Below, one piece after another: positions 17,018-25,749 of a DNA stretch of 64,000 nt (position 1 is the stretch's first letter; the number at the start of each line of letters is the position of its first letter). The stretch is taken from contig NZ_CAKMTJ010000008.1 of NCBI RefSeq assembly GCF_928392795.1, positions 94,002 through 158,001 on the forward strand, given 5' to 3'. The position numbers were made by a program, and so were the translations under genes. This DNA is from Rothia nasimurium (GTDB lineage Bacteria; Actinomycetota; Actinomycetes; Actinomycetales; Micrococcaceae). The notes beneath the pieces were generated by a model, which was not told where the DNA came from, searched no databases, and worked only from the letters and a program-made list of their open reading frames with translations.

Positions 17018-18387
17018 GCACCTACAAGGCCCCCTCTTGCAGCGTAGAAAACCCCTACACCCCGGCCCCCCGAGCCACTGACCCCGGCGCTCCCGACCCC
17101 GAGGAGCTGATGAGTCGCGACCAGATTGAGGCCCTCCAGTTCGAGCGCCTGCGCTGGACCCTGCACTACGCCTACGAAAACGTGCCCGCCTACAAGGAAC
17201 TCTACGATGAGCACGGCGTGCACCCCGGTGACTTCAAGGAGCTCGACGACCTCAAGCTCTTTCCCTACACCGACAAAGAATTCCTGCGTAAGGCCTACCC
17301 CTTCAAGGCCTTTGCCGTACCCATGAGCGACGTCCGCCGCATCCACGCGTCCTCCGGTACCACCGGCCAGCCCACCGTCGTGGGCTATACCGAAAACGAT
17401 ATCGCCACCTGGAGCGCCCTGGTTGCCCGCTGCTTCCGCTTCTCAGGTATCAAGCCCGGCTACAAGGTGCATAACGCCTACGGCTACGGCCTCTTCACCG
17501 GCGGCTTGGGCGCCCACTACGGTGCTGAACGCCTGGGCGCGGCTGTCATTCCCATGTCTGGCGGCCAGACCGAAAAACAGGTGCAGCTCATCCGTGACTT
17601 TGAGCCCGACGCGATTCTCTCCACCCCCACCTACCTGCTAACCATCGCCGACGCCTTCCGCAAGCTGGGCATCGACCCCAAAGAAACCTCCCTCAAAACA
17701 GCTGTGCTAGGGGCCGAGCCCTGGACCGAAGAAATGCGCCGCGAAATCGAGCTCACCTTCGGCACCCTCAAGGCCTGCGATATCTACGGTCTGTCTGAGG
17801 TTATGGGCCCCGGTGTGGCCGGTGAATCCTTTGAATCCCAGGACGGCTCCCACATCTGGGAAGACCACTTCCGTCCCGAAATTATCGACCCCTTCGACGA
17901 TACCGTGCTCGATCTGGGCCGCCCCGGCGAACTGGTCTTTACCTCCCTGACCAAGGAAGCCCTGCCCATCATCCGCTACCGCACCCACGACCTGACCCGC
18001 CTGCTGCCCGGTACCGCCCGCCCCGGCCACCGCCGTCTGGGCCGTATTACCGGCCGAAGCGACGATATGATTATCCTGCGTGGCGTCAACCTCTTCCCCT
18101 CCCAGGTTGAAGAGCTGGCCCTGCAGCAGCCCGAGCTGTCGCCCCACTTCGCCCTGGAACTGACCCGCCCCGGCCGCATGGACGAAATGACCGTGCGCAT
18201 CGAACGCCGCGAAGAGTTCACCCTAGAAGCCGCCGAAGAAGCCGGTAAGCGCCTGCTACACGACATCAAGACCAAGATCGGCTCCACCTGCCGTATCGAG
18301 GTACTGGACCCGGACGTCCTGCCCCGCTCCGTCGGCAAGATTCGCCGTATCTACGACTACCGCAACAAGCCCAAGGGCAACGAATAA
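17014..18387 (+). CDS. paaK: Phenylacetate-CoA ligase
   Basis: An AMP-forming ligase (457 residues) that activates phenylacetate, the entry step of the pathway. Typical PaaK features: ALQFERLRWTLHYAYENVPAYK near the N terminus (landmark YENVPAYK), ASSGTTGQPTVVGYT as the ATP-binding loop (about residues 112-126), GAEPWTEEMR, DIYGLSEVMGPGV, RYRTHDL, and GRITGRSDDMIILRGVNLFPSQ (landmark GRSDDMIILRGVN). The C-terminal catalytic lysine lies in SVGKIRRI. ATG overlaps the end of paaI. Confidence 0.96.
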   Translation: MSTYKAPSCSVENPYTPAPRATDPGAPDPEELMSRDQIEALQFERLRWTLHYAYENVPAYKELYDEHGVHPGDFKELDDLKLFPYTDKEFLRKAYPFKAFAVPMSDVRRIHASSGTTGQPTVVGYTENDIATWSALVARCFRFSGIKPGYKVHNAYGYGLFTGGLGAHYGAERLGAAVIPMSGGQTEKQVQLIRDFEPDAILSTPTYLLTIADAFRKLGIDPKETSLKTAVLGAEPWTEEMRREIELTFGTLKACDIYGLSEVMGPGVAGESFESQDGSHIWEDHFRPEIIDPFDDTVLDLGRPGELVFTSLTKEALPIIRYRTHDLTRLLPGTARPGHRRLGRITGRSDDMIILRGVNLFPSQVEELALQQPELSPHFALELTRPGRMDEMTVRIERREEFTLEAAEEAGKRLLHDIKTKIGSTCRIEVLDPDVLPRSVGKIRRIYDYRNKPKGNE

Positions 18388-18395
18388 ACCTACTC

Positions 18396-18449
18396 GCCTG
18401 CGGGCAGGTTTGTTAGCATGTAGGGAGCTCCCGTGCGGGGGCTCCCTAC
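18396..18449 (+). terminator. Two tandem hairpins between paaK and paaR
   Basis: CCTGCGGGCAGG followed by TTTGTT is a short terminator-like hairpin just after paaK. It is followed by GTAGGGAGC...GCTCCCTAC, a 9-bp stem with a 12-base loop that is not followed by a U-run. The first could reduce read-through from paaK, and the second could shape the paaR leader. Confidence 0.5.
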
Positions 18450-18471
18450 CCGTGTGTGAGAGGAAGATGCT

Positions 18472-19086
18472 GTGAGCACTCGCCAGTCCCAGCCCGCCAA
18501 GCGCGGTCGCCCCGGCTATGACCGCCAAGAGGTACTGCGCCTGGCCGTAGAGGTCTTCAACGAGCACGGCTACGACGCCACCAGCATGGACATGCTCGCC
18601 AAGCGCCTGGGGCTGACCAAGAGTGCTATCTACCACCACGTGGCCAGCAAGGAAGAGATTTTACGCATCGCCCTCGACCGTGCCCTCGACGCCCTTGACG
18701 AGGTGTTTGAGGCTGGCGAGAGTTTAGAGGCGGACGCCCGCGAGCGGCTTGAATTCGTGGTGCGCCAGACCGTGTTTGTGCTGGCTGAGCACCTGCCCTA
18801 TGTGACCCTGCTGCTGCGTTTGCGCGGTAATTCCCCGGCTCAGCAGGCTGCTCTCGATAAGCGCCGGGCCTTGACCGGCCGCCTGGCGGCCTTGGTGGAT
18901 GCTGCCCAGCAGGCTGGGCAGGTGCGGCAGAGCGCGGACGCCCGCACCCTGGCCCGCCTGATTTTCGGCATGATTAACTCCCTGGCGGTCTGGTACGACC
19001 CAGCCCGCGGCGGCGACGTGGAGGCCCTGGCCGATACGGTCGTTGATATGGCCTTTCGGGGGATTGCGGCAGGCCCCCGCCCCTAG
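18472..19086 (+). CDS. paaR: TetR-family regulator of phenylacetate catabolism
   Basis: A TetR-type repressor (204 residues). The N-terminal helix-turn-helix spans about residues 13-60 (RGRPGYDRQEVLRLAVEVF, then MDMLAKRLGLTKSAIYHHV as the recognition region; only the landmark LTKSAIYHHV is diagnostic). A helical ligand domain follows. Its place at the end of paaI-paaK and five matching palindromes in paa promoters make it the probable pathway repressor, likely relieved by phenylacetyl-CoA as in other PaaR systems. GTG start; AGAGGAAG lies about 6 bases upstream. Confidence 0.88.
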   Translation: MSTRQSQPAKRGRPGYDRQEVLRLAVEVFNEHGYDATSMDMLAKRLGLTKSAIYHHVASKEEILRIALDRALDALDEVFEAGESLEADARERLEFVVRQTVFVLAEHLPYVTLLLRLRGNSPAQQAALDKRRALTGRLAALVDAAQQAGQVRQSADARTLARLIFGMINSLAVWYDPARGGDVEALADTVVDMAFRGIAAGPRP

Positions 19087-19111
19087 AGGTGGTGCAGGGT
19101 ATCGTAGACTT

Positions 19112-19804
19112 ATGACTGAAACCCACTCCGCACCTACCTTTCCTGGCCTAAGCCCGGCGGGGGCGCGCGTCCGCTCCACCAATCGCGGGGCAGAAATGCC
19201 CAGCCCGACCGGTAGGGGCACTACCGGTATCAATAAGCAGCCGGTAGCTTCGCTGGAGGTTTTTGCCCCGGCACCCGGCTATGGCAACGGCTCCGGCGTG
19301 AGCGGGGATTTTGTGGGGGACGCCAAACACCACGGCGGTGCTGACAAGGCGGTCTATGCCTTTGCCCGGGAAGAATTGGATTACTGGGCCGAGCGCTTAG
19401 GTGCTCCCTTGGCTGACGGGCAGTTCGGTGAGAACCTAACTACCGAGGGTATTACCTGGAGCCGGGTTCTTATCAACCAGCGCCTGGCGGTGGGTACGGC
19501 CGTGCTTGAGGTGTCGGTGCCGCGCCAGCCCTGCCGCACCTTTGCCGACTGGCTGGGCCACAAAGGCTGGGTAAAGACCTTTACTGAGCGTCAGGACGCC
19601 GGTGCCTACTTGCGTGTTATCCACCCCGGCACCATCACAGCCGGGGATGCTATTACTTTTCTGCCTGCCCCCGACCACGGGGTGACTATGGGGCAGGCCT
19701 TTGCGGCCGCTATGGGTGATCGTGCCTCCATGCAGGCCGTGGTAGAAGCAGGCTGCTACCCGCCTTTCTACCACGACCGGCTACTGGCTAAGCTGGGGCG
19801 CTAG
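19112..19804 (+). CDS. MOSC domain-containing protein
   Basis: A protein of 230 residues with a MOSC domain (about residues 50-190): GDFVGDAKHHGGADKAVYAFA, GQFGENLTTEGI, PRQPCRTF with the conserved cysteine, and LRVIHPGTITAGD. MOSC proteins handle molybdenum cofactor or sulfur transfer; YiiM-like members reduce N-hydroxylated compounds. The exact substrate is not visible. ATG chosen because an upstream extension would run into paaR. Its stop overlaps the convergent paaZ stop by 4 bases. Confidence 0.85.
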   Translation: MTETHSAPTFPGLSPAGARVRSTNRGAEMPSPTGRGTTGINKQPVASLEVFAPAPGYGNGSGVSGDFVGDAKHHGGADKAVYAFAREELDYWAERLGAPLADGQFGENLTTEGITWSRVLINQRLAVGTAVLEVSVPRQPCRTFADWLGHKGWVKTFTERQDAGAYLRVIHPGTITAGDAITFLPAPDHGVTMGQAFAAAMGDRASMQAVVEAGCYPPFYHDRLLAKLGR

Positions 19805-21882
19805 CTGGCGTCAGCCTCGGCCATAGGCCAGGTCTTGGCCACCAGTGTCAGCACATCGTAGGTGGCCACGATTTCGTCCTTCTGGTTGTGCAGCACCGCG
19901 TCCCAGGTGACCTCGCCGTACTCGTCGGTTACGCGCGGGGTAATCTTCTTAGCGGTCAGCGTCACGCGAATCGAATCATCGTAGGTAACCGGGGTGATAA
20001 AGCGCAGGTTCTCCAGGCCGTAGTTAGCCAGCACCGGGCCCGGGGCTGGATCAACGAAGAGCCCGGCAGCCCACGAGACCAACAGGTAGCCGTGGGCCAC
20101 ACGACGGGGGAAGAAGGGGTTAGCTGCCGCAGCCTCCTCATCGGTGTGGGCGTAGAACATATCCCCGGTCTCATGGGCGAAATCAGTGATGTCCTGCAGT
20201 TTCACCTCGCGCAGGTCAGAAGCGAACTGGTCGCCGATGGCCAGCTCGGCCAGGGACTTGCGGAAGGGGTGCACGCCCTCGCCCGACTCTACCTGGGCGC
20301 GGGTGACGGTTGCGGCGTCCGCCCCGGGGTGCCACACCCCGGTCAGGGCAGTGAGCTTATTGGGGGAGCCCTGAATGGCGGTGCGCTGCATGTAGTGCTT
20401 CACGGCGCGCACACCACCGAGCTCCTCACCGCCACCGGCACGGCCGGGGCCACCGTGTACCAGGTGGGGCACGGGGGAGCCGTGGCCGGTTGAGGTCTTG
20501 GCGTCCTCGCGGTCCAGCACCAGGACGCGGCCGTGGTGGGCGGCAATGCCCAGGGCCAGCTGGGTGGCGGTGGCGTCATCGTGGGTGCAGACCGTAGCCA
20601 CCAGGGAGCCCTCGCCCAGGGCAGTCAGTTCAACGGCTTCGGCCAGGTCGGTGTACTCCAGTACGGAGGTCACTGGGCCGAAAGCCTCAACGGAATGAAC
20701 CTCGGGGGTGCGGGCGTCCTCAAAGGTCAGCACCGTGACCGGGTAGAAAGAGGGGCCCTCGGGGGCCTCGCCGCGGAAGGCAATCGTGCCGCCAGCCTCA
20801 ACCAGGCGGGTCACAGCCTTTTCAACCTCGGTCTTCTGCTCGGGGGAGGCCAGTGAACCCATGGTCACTCCCTCCTCGCGCGGGTCGCCAACCACCACCC
20901 GTCCGGAAATCTTGCCCGCCAGGGCCTGGGCGACCTCAGCGGAGCGTCCGGCAGGTACCAGGACGCGGCGGATAGCGGTACACTTCTGGCCCGCCTTAGC
21001 GGTAATCTCCACCATGACCGACTTGATAAAGGCCTCAAACTCGGGGGTGTCAGCGGTGGCGTCCGGGCCCAGAATAGCGGCGTTCAGGGAGTCAGTTTCG
21101 GCGGTAAAGTGCAGGCCCTTGGTCTGCACGCTGGGGTGCTGACGCAGGGCGCGGGCGGTGGCAGCCGAACCGGTAAAGGCTACATGGTCGCGGTAGTCCA
21201 GGTAGTCCAGCAGGTCGCGGGCAGAGCCAGAAATCAGCTGTAAGGCGCCCTCGGGCAGCAGACCCGAATCCAACATGAGACGCACGGTCGCCTCGGCGAC
21301 GTAGCCGGTGGGAGTAGCGGGCTTGACGATAGTGGGCATACCGGCGATAAAGGCCGGGGCGAACTTCTCCAACATGCCCCAGATGGGGAAGTTAAAGGCG
21401 TTAATCTCAACGGCCACCCCGGGCAGGGTGGTGTAGATGTGCTCACCGATGAAGGAGCCGTCGCGGGAGAGCTGCTCAACGTTGCCGTCGATGATGACGC
21501 GGGAGTTGGGCAGCTCGCGGCGGCCCTTGGAGGAGAAGGTGAAGAGGGTGCCGATACCGCCGTCCACGTCGATGTAGTGGTCGCGCTGGGTGGCGCCGGT
21601 GGCGAAGGAAAGCTCGTAGAGCTCGGCCTTGTGGTCGGTCAGATACTGGGCCAACTGCTTGATGATGAGGGCGCGTTCGTGGAAGGTGAGCTTACCCAGG
21701 TTGGCCTGGCCGGTGGTGCGGGCGTAGTCAATGGCCCCTGCGGTGTCGATTCCCTCGGTGGAGACCCGGTAGATAGGCTCGCCGGTGATGGCGTGGAGGA
21801 CGTCCTGGGTTGAGCTGGGGTTTTCCGGGGCCCACCAGGAGCCCTTGATGAAGCTGGGAACTAGGGTGGGGGTGCTCGTCAT
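19801..21882 (-). CDS. paaZ: Bifunctional oxepin-CoA hydrolase / 3-oxo-5,6-dehydrosuberyl-CoA semialdehyde dehydrogenase
   Basis: A fusion of 693 residues. An N-terminal aldehyde dehydrogenase (about residues 1-525) has NAFNFPIWGMLEKFAPAFIAG (landmark NFPIWGMLEKFAPA), VAFTGSAATAR, and the nucleophile in GQKCTAIRRV. A C-terminal MaoC-like hydratase domain (about residues 540-690) has DFAHETGDMFYAHTDEEAA (landmark DMFYAHTDEEA) and FFPRRVAHGYLLVSWAAGLF (landmark RRVAHGYL). PaaZ opens the oxepin ring and oxidises the resulting aldehyde. The gene stands alone, divergent from a thioesterase gene, with a PaaR-type site between them. Confidence 0.95.
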   Translation of the reverse strand: MTSTPTLVPSFIKGSWWAPENPSSTQDVLHAITGEPIYRVSTEGIDTAGAIDYARTTGQANLGKLTFHERALIIKQLAQYLTDHKAELYELSFATGATQRDHYIDVDGGIGTLFTFSSKGRRELPNSRVIIDGNVEQLSRDGSFIGEHIYTTLPGVAVEINAFNFPIWGMLEKFAPAFIAGMPTIVKPATPTGYVAEATVRLMLDSGLLPEGALQLISGSARDLLDYLDYRDHVAFTGSAATARALRQHPSVQTKGLHFTAETDSLNAAILGPDATADTPEFEAFIKSVMVEITAKAGQKCTAIRRVLVPAGRSAEVAQALAGKISGRVVVGDPREEGVTMGSLASPEQKTEVEKAVTRLVEAGGTIAFRGEAPEGPSFYPVTVLTFEDARTPEVHSVEAFGPVTSVLEYTDLAEAVELTALGEGSLVATVCTHDDATATQLALGIAAHHGRVLVLDREDAKTSTGHGSPVPHLVHGGPGRAGGGEELGGVRAVKHYMQRTAIQGSPNKLTALTGVWHPGADAATVTRAQVESGEGVHPFRKSLAELAIGDQFASDLREVKLQDITDFAHETGDMFYAHTDEEAAAANPFFPRRVAHGYLLVSWAAGLFVDPAPGPVLANYGLENLRFITPVTYDDSIRVTLTAKKITPRVTDEYGEVTWDAVLHNQKDEIVATYDVLTLVAKTWPMAEADAS

Positions 21883-21917
21883 TGAGAAATCCTTACTGTT
21901 GGGACGCCCGGAAATAA

Positions 21918-21933
21918 GTGACCGAGCGTTCAG
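21918..21933. promoter_or_regulatory. Probable PaaR operator 3 (paaZ / thioesterase divergent promoter)
   Basis: GTGACCGAGCGTTCAG lies 35 bases before the paaZ start and 80 bases before the thioesterase start. A TTTATA/TATAGT-type -10 region is adjacent, so one site could control both divergent genes. Confidence 0.7.
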
Positions 21934-22012
21934 TTATTGGTATAAACTATAGTTCACATCACAGGTGAAGAAAAGCCTTGCACCCCTTGAGGACAGGGCG
22001 GAAAGGACGCTC

Positions 22013-22441
22013 ATGGGCGAGCAGGTAGGCCCCGGCCAGGAGGCTGACGGGCAGGTCGAACTCTGGAAAATTACCCTGGGTGAGCTAGACGAAAAGATGG
22101 GCGTACAGGTGCTCGAAGAGTCTGCCGAGCGCGTGGTGGCCACCATGCCGGTGGAGGGCAACCGTCAGTCCCTGGGCCTGCTGCACGGGGGTGCCATGCT
22201 GGCCCTGGGGGAGGCCGTAGGCTCCTGGGCCGCAGTCATTCATGCCTCATCCATGGGCAAGGTTGCGGTGGGCGTGGACGTGAACGCCACCCACCACAAA
22301 TCCTCAAAAACCGGCACCGTGCGGGCGACGGCGTCCGCCATTCACCTGGGCCGTTCCCTGACCACCCACGAAGTGATTATTACCCACGAAGATACGGGCG
22401 CGCGCCTGTGCACCCTGCGTATCACCAACTTCATCAAGTAG
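22013..22441 (+). CDS. Hot-dog fold acyl-CoA thioesterase (PaaI/MenI-like)
   Basis: A thioesterase of 142 residues with GNRQSLGLLHGGAMLALGEAVGS (landmark GLLHGGAMLALGE), typical of the aromatic-acyl-CoA hydrolase group that includes 1,4-dihydroxy-2-naphthoyl-CoA and hydroxybenzoyl-CoA thioesterases. VGVDVNATHHKS and the SIHLGRSLTTHEV region support the fold. Together with paaI it gives the cluster two CoA-releasing enzymes. ATG was chosen for the GAAAGGA site; an in-frame GTG 48 bases upstream is weaker. Confidence 0.8.
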   Translation: MGEQVGPGQEADGQVELWKITLGELDEKMGVQVLEESAERVVATMPVEGNRQSLGLLHGGAMLALGEAVGSWAAVIHASSMGKVAVGVDVNATHHKSSKTGTVRATASAIHLGRSLTTHEVIITHEDTGARLCTLRITNFIK

Positions 22442-22460
22442 GTACCACCTCAGTTGGGTG

Positions 22461-22521
22461 GGTACCATTTAAACCAGAAAAACCCACCTAGTTCGTGGGT
22501 TTTTCTGATTTAACTGGTACC
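22461..22521. terminator. Bidirectional terminator, hairpin family B copy 1
   Basis: Arms GGTACCA...CAGAAAAACCCAC and GTGGGTTTTTCTG...TGGTACC form a long stem between the convergent thioesterase and hipA-like genes. The core CAGAAAAACCCAC/GTGGGTTTTTCTG recurs at 38592-38646. Confidence 0.8.
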
Positions 22522-22538
22522 TACCGGGGTGGGCGGGC

Positions 22539-23732
22539 CTAGAAATCCCTAAGTTCTTCAAGAGACTGTGCAAAGCGCGGCTCCATGATGCTCAGGCTGT
22601 GGGCATCTAAACCGTTCTTTCTGGCTTCTGAGACAGCCCCCTCAAGAACCGAGTACGCCGTCCGCAACCACTGCTCCGCCGTAGCTTCGGTTAACCCACA
22701 AAGACTAAGGATCTCCCGGTGAAGAACATCATGCAGGGCGTAATCCTCAGAGCCGTACAGTGACAGCTGATGAAAAGCCTCATCGGGTGTTGGATTAACG
22801 TCAAAGCTAGGAGCTAAGGACCAAGCCCCAGAGACATGCAGGAACCCGTGGTTTCGTAGATGATCATCGGTATTGCCCAAGAGGTAGCCGAAAGCGAGAC
22901 GCCGCCACAACTCCCCTGTATTGGCCCCATGCTCACGTGCGAACTCCAGCAAATCAACCCAGTCGCCACCATCGCCGTCCTGGGCTTCGAGGGCGGTCAT
23001 AGCAGAAATATAGGGAATGCGTGCCCCCTGAGGGGTACGGTCAAAACGTCTTTGGAGGTAAATCCGCCGGGGATTTTCAGCCCCGTCTGTAATGGTTAGG
23101 GTTCGCCCCTGCGGTACAGTAATGCCAACTTTCTCCTGTAGAGAGCGTGCCGTAAACTCCCACCCCATGATGTCCCAGTCGTCCCCGATAGGCTTAGGGA
23201 ACTTAGCCAGCCATAGCTGACCGTTAATCTTCACATTCGCCTTGGGGCGAGCCCCGCCTAGAGAACCGGTTGCCCGAAAAAGCCGACGGGTCTGTATATC
23301 TGGAATATCAGTAAAGTTCTGTTCCACAGCATCTGCCGTTGATAGGAGCTGGGGTAAATCCACCTCAGCCGGAACGCCTGTTCCATCTGCTGCTTGGGCC
23401 ACTCCTTCAAGCCAAAAACGCGTAGCCCCCTGTCTGCTGGCGTCATTTACCCCGAGAAGGTAGTCGTATTCCCCAAGACTAGTCTTACCTGCTGCTCGCT
23501 GCAGAAGCTTACGCCCCCAGCGGTCGGGGGCACTATCAGAAAAAGGCCCTAGCCCGTCAAAGGCCTGTGGGCCTGCTACGAGGGGCAGGGAAGGTGCTAG
23601 CGCAAAAGCACGCGGGTGAGCAATGTAATCTGTGGTGTACGAAAAGACCCCGTTTCGATACGCGGGATAAAGGTGCCCGGCGACTACTTCTTGAGTGCCG
23701 ATAAGGGTTGTAACGGTGACTTTAGGGTTCAT
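22539..23732 (-). CDS. hipA: HipA-type serine/threonine kinase toxin
   Basis: A HipA family protein of 397 residues. The N-terminal subdomain has GPFSDSAPDRWGRKLL. A glycine-rich loop (GSLGGARPKANV) and the catalytic and metal motifs NTDDHLRNHGF and PSFDVNPTP are intact, so kinase activity is plausible. HipA toxins phosphorylate aminoacyl-tRNA synthetases and slow growth until bound by HipB. It overlaps hipB by 11 bases. Length is somewhat shorter than the 440-residue E. coli protein but similar to other actinobacterial members. Confidence 0.88.
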   Translation of the reverse strand: MNPKVTVTTLIGTQEVVAGHLYPAYRNGVFSYTTDYIAHPRAFALAPSLPLVAGPQAFDGLGPFSDSAPDRWGRKLLQRAAGKTSLGEYDYLLGVNDASRQGATRFWLEGVAQAADGTGVPAEVDLPQLLSTADAVEQNFTDIPDIQTRRLFRATGSLGGARPKANVKINGQLWLAKFPKPIGDDWDIMGWEFTARSLQEKVGITVPQGRTLTITDGAENPRRIYLQRRFDRTPQGARIPYISAMTALEAQDGDGGDWVDLLEFAREHGANTGELWRRLAFGYLLGNTDDHLRNHGFLHVSGAWSLAPSFDVNPTPDEAFHQLSLYGSEDYALHDVLHREILSLCGLTEATAEQWLRTAYSVLEGAVSEARKNGLDAHSLSIMEPRFAQSLEELRDF

Positions 23733-24027
23733 TGCGCCGCCTTACCACCTTGGGGAGCTTCTCGTTGGCTCGGAGCTTGCCCACGTCGGTGAGATAAGGA
23801 TCGGTTGCGGTAACAACTCCATCGAGCATGCCCAAGACTTTCAAGACCGTGAGCAGAATGTCGGAGCGAACGGGCTGACCCGACTCAATCTTTCGTAAGG
23901 TTACTACCGTGGTTCCTGCTCGTTCTGCGACCATTTGGGCGGTAAGACCCAGAAGTTTACGCTGGGTAGTTAGATTTTCGCCCATGGTGCGCTGTGCCCG
24001 GCGGACGGGTAGGGGAATATATCCCAC
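23722..24027 (-). CDS. hipB: HipB-type XRE antitoxin/repressor
   Basis: A helix-turn-helix protein of 101 residues of the XRE/Cro class. The HTH spans about residues 17-70 (NLTTQRKLLGLTAQMVAERAG, GTTVVTLRKIESGQPV; landmark VTLRKIESGQ). It precedes and overlaps hipA, as antitoxins usually do. GTG start set by GGGAGG 5 bases upstream. A 20-bp perfect inverted repeat just upstream is the likely operator. Confidence 0.88.
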   Translation of the reverse strand: MGYIPLPVRRAQRTMGENLTTQRKLLGLTAQMVAERAGTTVVTLRKIESGQPVRSDILLTVLKVLGMLDGVVTATDPYLTDVGKLRANEKLPKVVRRRNEP

Positions 24028-24040
24028 TGAGACCTCCCTT

Positions 24041-24095
24041 AAACAGAAGCTTTTCTTTCAGTATAAGCTCCATAGTGAAAGAAAAGCTTCTGTTT
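24041..24095. promoter_or_regulatory. 20-bp perfect inverted repeat upstream of hipBA
   Basis: Arms AAACAGAAGCTTTTCTTTCA and the exact complement flank a 15-base centre that holds TATACT, a -10-like hexamer on the minus strand. The site may be the HipB operator. It may also form the terminator of the paaH transcript, which ends 20 bases away. Confidence 0.6.
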
Positions 24096-24114
24096 GTTGT
24101 ATGGGTAGGCTGGC

Positions 24115-24984
24115 CTAGCTGTAGTCGTAGAAACCCTTGCCGCTCTTACGGCCCAGCTCCCCGCGGGCCACCATATCGCGCATGAGCTGCGGCGGGGCAA
24201 ACCGCTCACCCAGCTGCGACTCAAGATACTCAGCAATGCCGAGGCGGACGTCCAGCCCCACCACATCGGTCAAAGCCAGCGGGCCAATGGGGAACTTGTA
24301 GCCCAGCACCATAGCGTTATCAATATCCTCAGGGCTAGCCACTCCCTCCTCAACCATGCGGATAGCCTCAAGGGCAATCGCCACACCCAGACGTGAGGAG
24401 GCGAAACCGGGGGCGTCATTGACCACCACCGGGGTCTTGCCCAGCCCCTCAACCCAGAGGCGGGCAGCCTCCTTCAGCTCGGCAGACGAATGCTTGGACT
24501 GCACCACCTCCACCAGCTTGGACGCCGGCACCGGGTTAAAGAAATGCAGGCCAATAAAGTGACCGGGGCGCTCCAAAGACTCCGCCAACCCATCAATCGA
24601 CAGCGACGAGGTATTCGACGCCAACCAGGCGTCCTCACCCAACTGCTCCTCCACAGCTCGCAGGGCGCCTACCTTCACATCCCAGTTCTCGGGCACAGCC
24701 TCAACCACCAGCTGGCGGTCGGCAAAATCACCGTAATCCACCGACACCGCAAACCGCTCGGTCAGCTCATCAAAATTACCGTCAAAAGCCCCGCGCTCCA
24801 GCGACTTAGCCAAATCGCGCTCCACGCGCTCGCGGGCAGCTTCGGCCGCCTGGGCGTCCCGCTCAACCACCACAACTTGGGCCCCGGCCAGCAGGAAGGC
24901 ATGGGCAATACCCGCGCCCATGCGTCCGCCGCCCAGCACGCCCACGCGGGCAGGAACCTTCAACTCGTGAACTTCAGTCATCAC
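24115..24984 (-). CDS. paaH: 3-hydroxyacyl-CoA dehydrogenase (phenylacetate pathway)
   Basis: An NAD-dependent dehydrogenase of 289 residues. It has the Rossmann motif VGVLGGGRMGAGIAHAFLLAG (landmark GGGRMGAGIA), catalytic histidine in GLHFFNPVPASKLVEVV (landmark LHFFNPV), and the C-terminal dimer region VLGYKFPIGPLALTDVVGLD (landmark KFPIGPLALTD). It oxidises 3-hydroxyadipyl-CoA in the beta-oxidation part of the pathway. It forms an operon with paaJ and paaF upstream; the gap to paaF is 6 bases. It could equally act as a general 3-hydroxybutyryl-CoA dehydrogenase. Confidence 0.88.
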   Translation of the reverse strand: MMTEVHELKVPARVGVLGGGRMGAGIAHAFLLAGAQVVVVERDAQAAEAARERVERDLAKSLERGAFDGNFDELTERFAVSVDYGDFADRQLVVEAVPENWDVKVGALRAVEEQLGEDAWLASNTSSLSIDGLAESLERPGHFIGLHFFNPVPASKLVEVVQSKHSSAELKEAARLWVEGLGKTPVVVNDAPGFASSRLGVAIALEAIRMVEEGVASPEDIDNAMVLGYKFPIGPLALTDVVGLDVRLGIAEYLESQLGERFAPPQLMRDMVARGELGRKSGKGFYDYS

Positions 24985-24990
24985 TTACCT

Positions 24991-25749
24991 CTACTTCTTC
25001 TTCCGATCAAGAAAAGCCTGCATACGGTCAAACTTGGCCTGGGACTCAAACAGAATCGCCTGGGCCAACTCATCAATATGGGGGTGGGCCTCGCGCGGGG
25101 CCGCAAAGACCCGCTTGGTTACGCGCACCGCCAGCGGGTCCTGGGCTCCAATACGGTCTGCCAGGGCGTGGGCCGCGGGGAGCAGGGCGGACGGCTCATG
25201 CAGCTCGGTCACCAGGTGCAGCTCAAGTGCCTCCTCGGCAGACAGGATTCGACCGGCCATGAGAATCTCAAGAGCCACCGGCTCGCCCACCAGCTCCTTG
25301 AGGCGCCAGAGGGCGCCGGCGGCGGCGATAATACCCAGGTTGGTTTCGGGCTGGCCCATCTTGATGTAGGGGGTGCCCAGGCGGAAGTCAGCCGCATAGG
25401 CCAGCTCCGCACCGCCACCCAGGGCGTAGCCGTCAATGGCGGCAATCACCGGCATGGGGAGCTTATGGATGCGGTCAAAAATTTGCGAATTGACCCCGCG
25501 CAGGGCGTCCTCCCGGCGGCGCTCACGCAGCTGGGCGATATCGGCGCCCGAGGCGAAAATCCCGCGCCCGTTTACCTCGCAGCCGGTCAGGATCAGAATC
25601 TTGGGAGTGACCTCGAGGTAGGCACAGACCTCGTGGAGCTCGGCGACCATGGTGGCGTCAATGGCGTTGCGCACCTCGGGGCGGTTCATGCGGACGACCA
25701 GGCGGTCCTCGCCCTCTTCAACGGCGAGGGCGGTGAAGTGCTCAAACAT
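24991..25749 (-). CDS. paaF: Enoyl-CoA hydratase (2,3-dehydroadipyl-CoA hydratase role)
   Basis: A crotonase-fold hydratase of 252 residues with ASGADIAQL, GYALGGGAELAYAADF and GQPETNLGIIAAAGALWRL. The pattern fits PaaF/short-chain enoyl-CoA hydratase, expected to hydrate 2,3-dehydroadipyl-CoA. The ATG overlaps the stop of paaJ (TAATG), so the two are coupled. The frame stays open upstream inside paaJ, but that segment is a shadow of the thiolase gene. This enzyme differs from the hydratase in the valine operon. Confidence 0.85.
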   Translation of the reverse strand: MFEHFTALAVEEGEDRLVVRMNRPEVRNAIDATMVAELHEVCAYLEVTPKILILTGCEVNGRGIFASGADIAQLRERRREDALRGVNSQIFDRIHKLPMPVIAAIDGYALGGGAELAYAADFRLGTPYIKMGQPETNLGIIAAAGALWRLKELVGEPVALEILMAGRILSAEEALELHLVTELHEPSALLPAAHALADRIGAQDPLAVRVTKRVFAAPREAHPHIDELAQAILFESQAKFDRMQAFLDRKKK

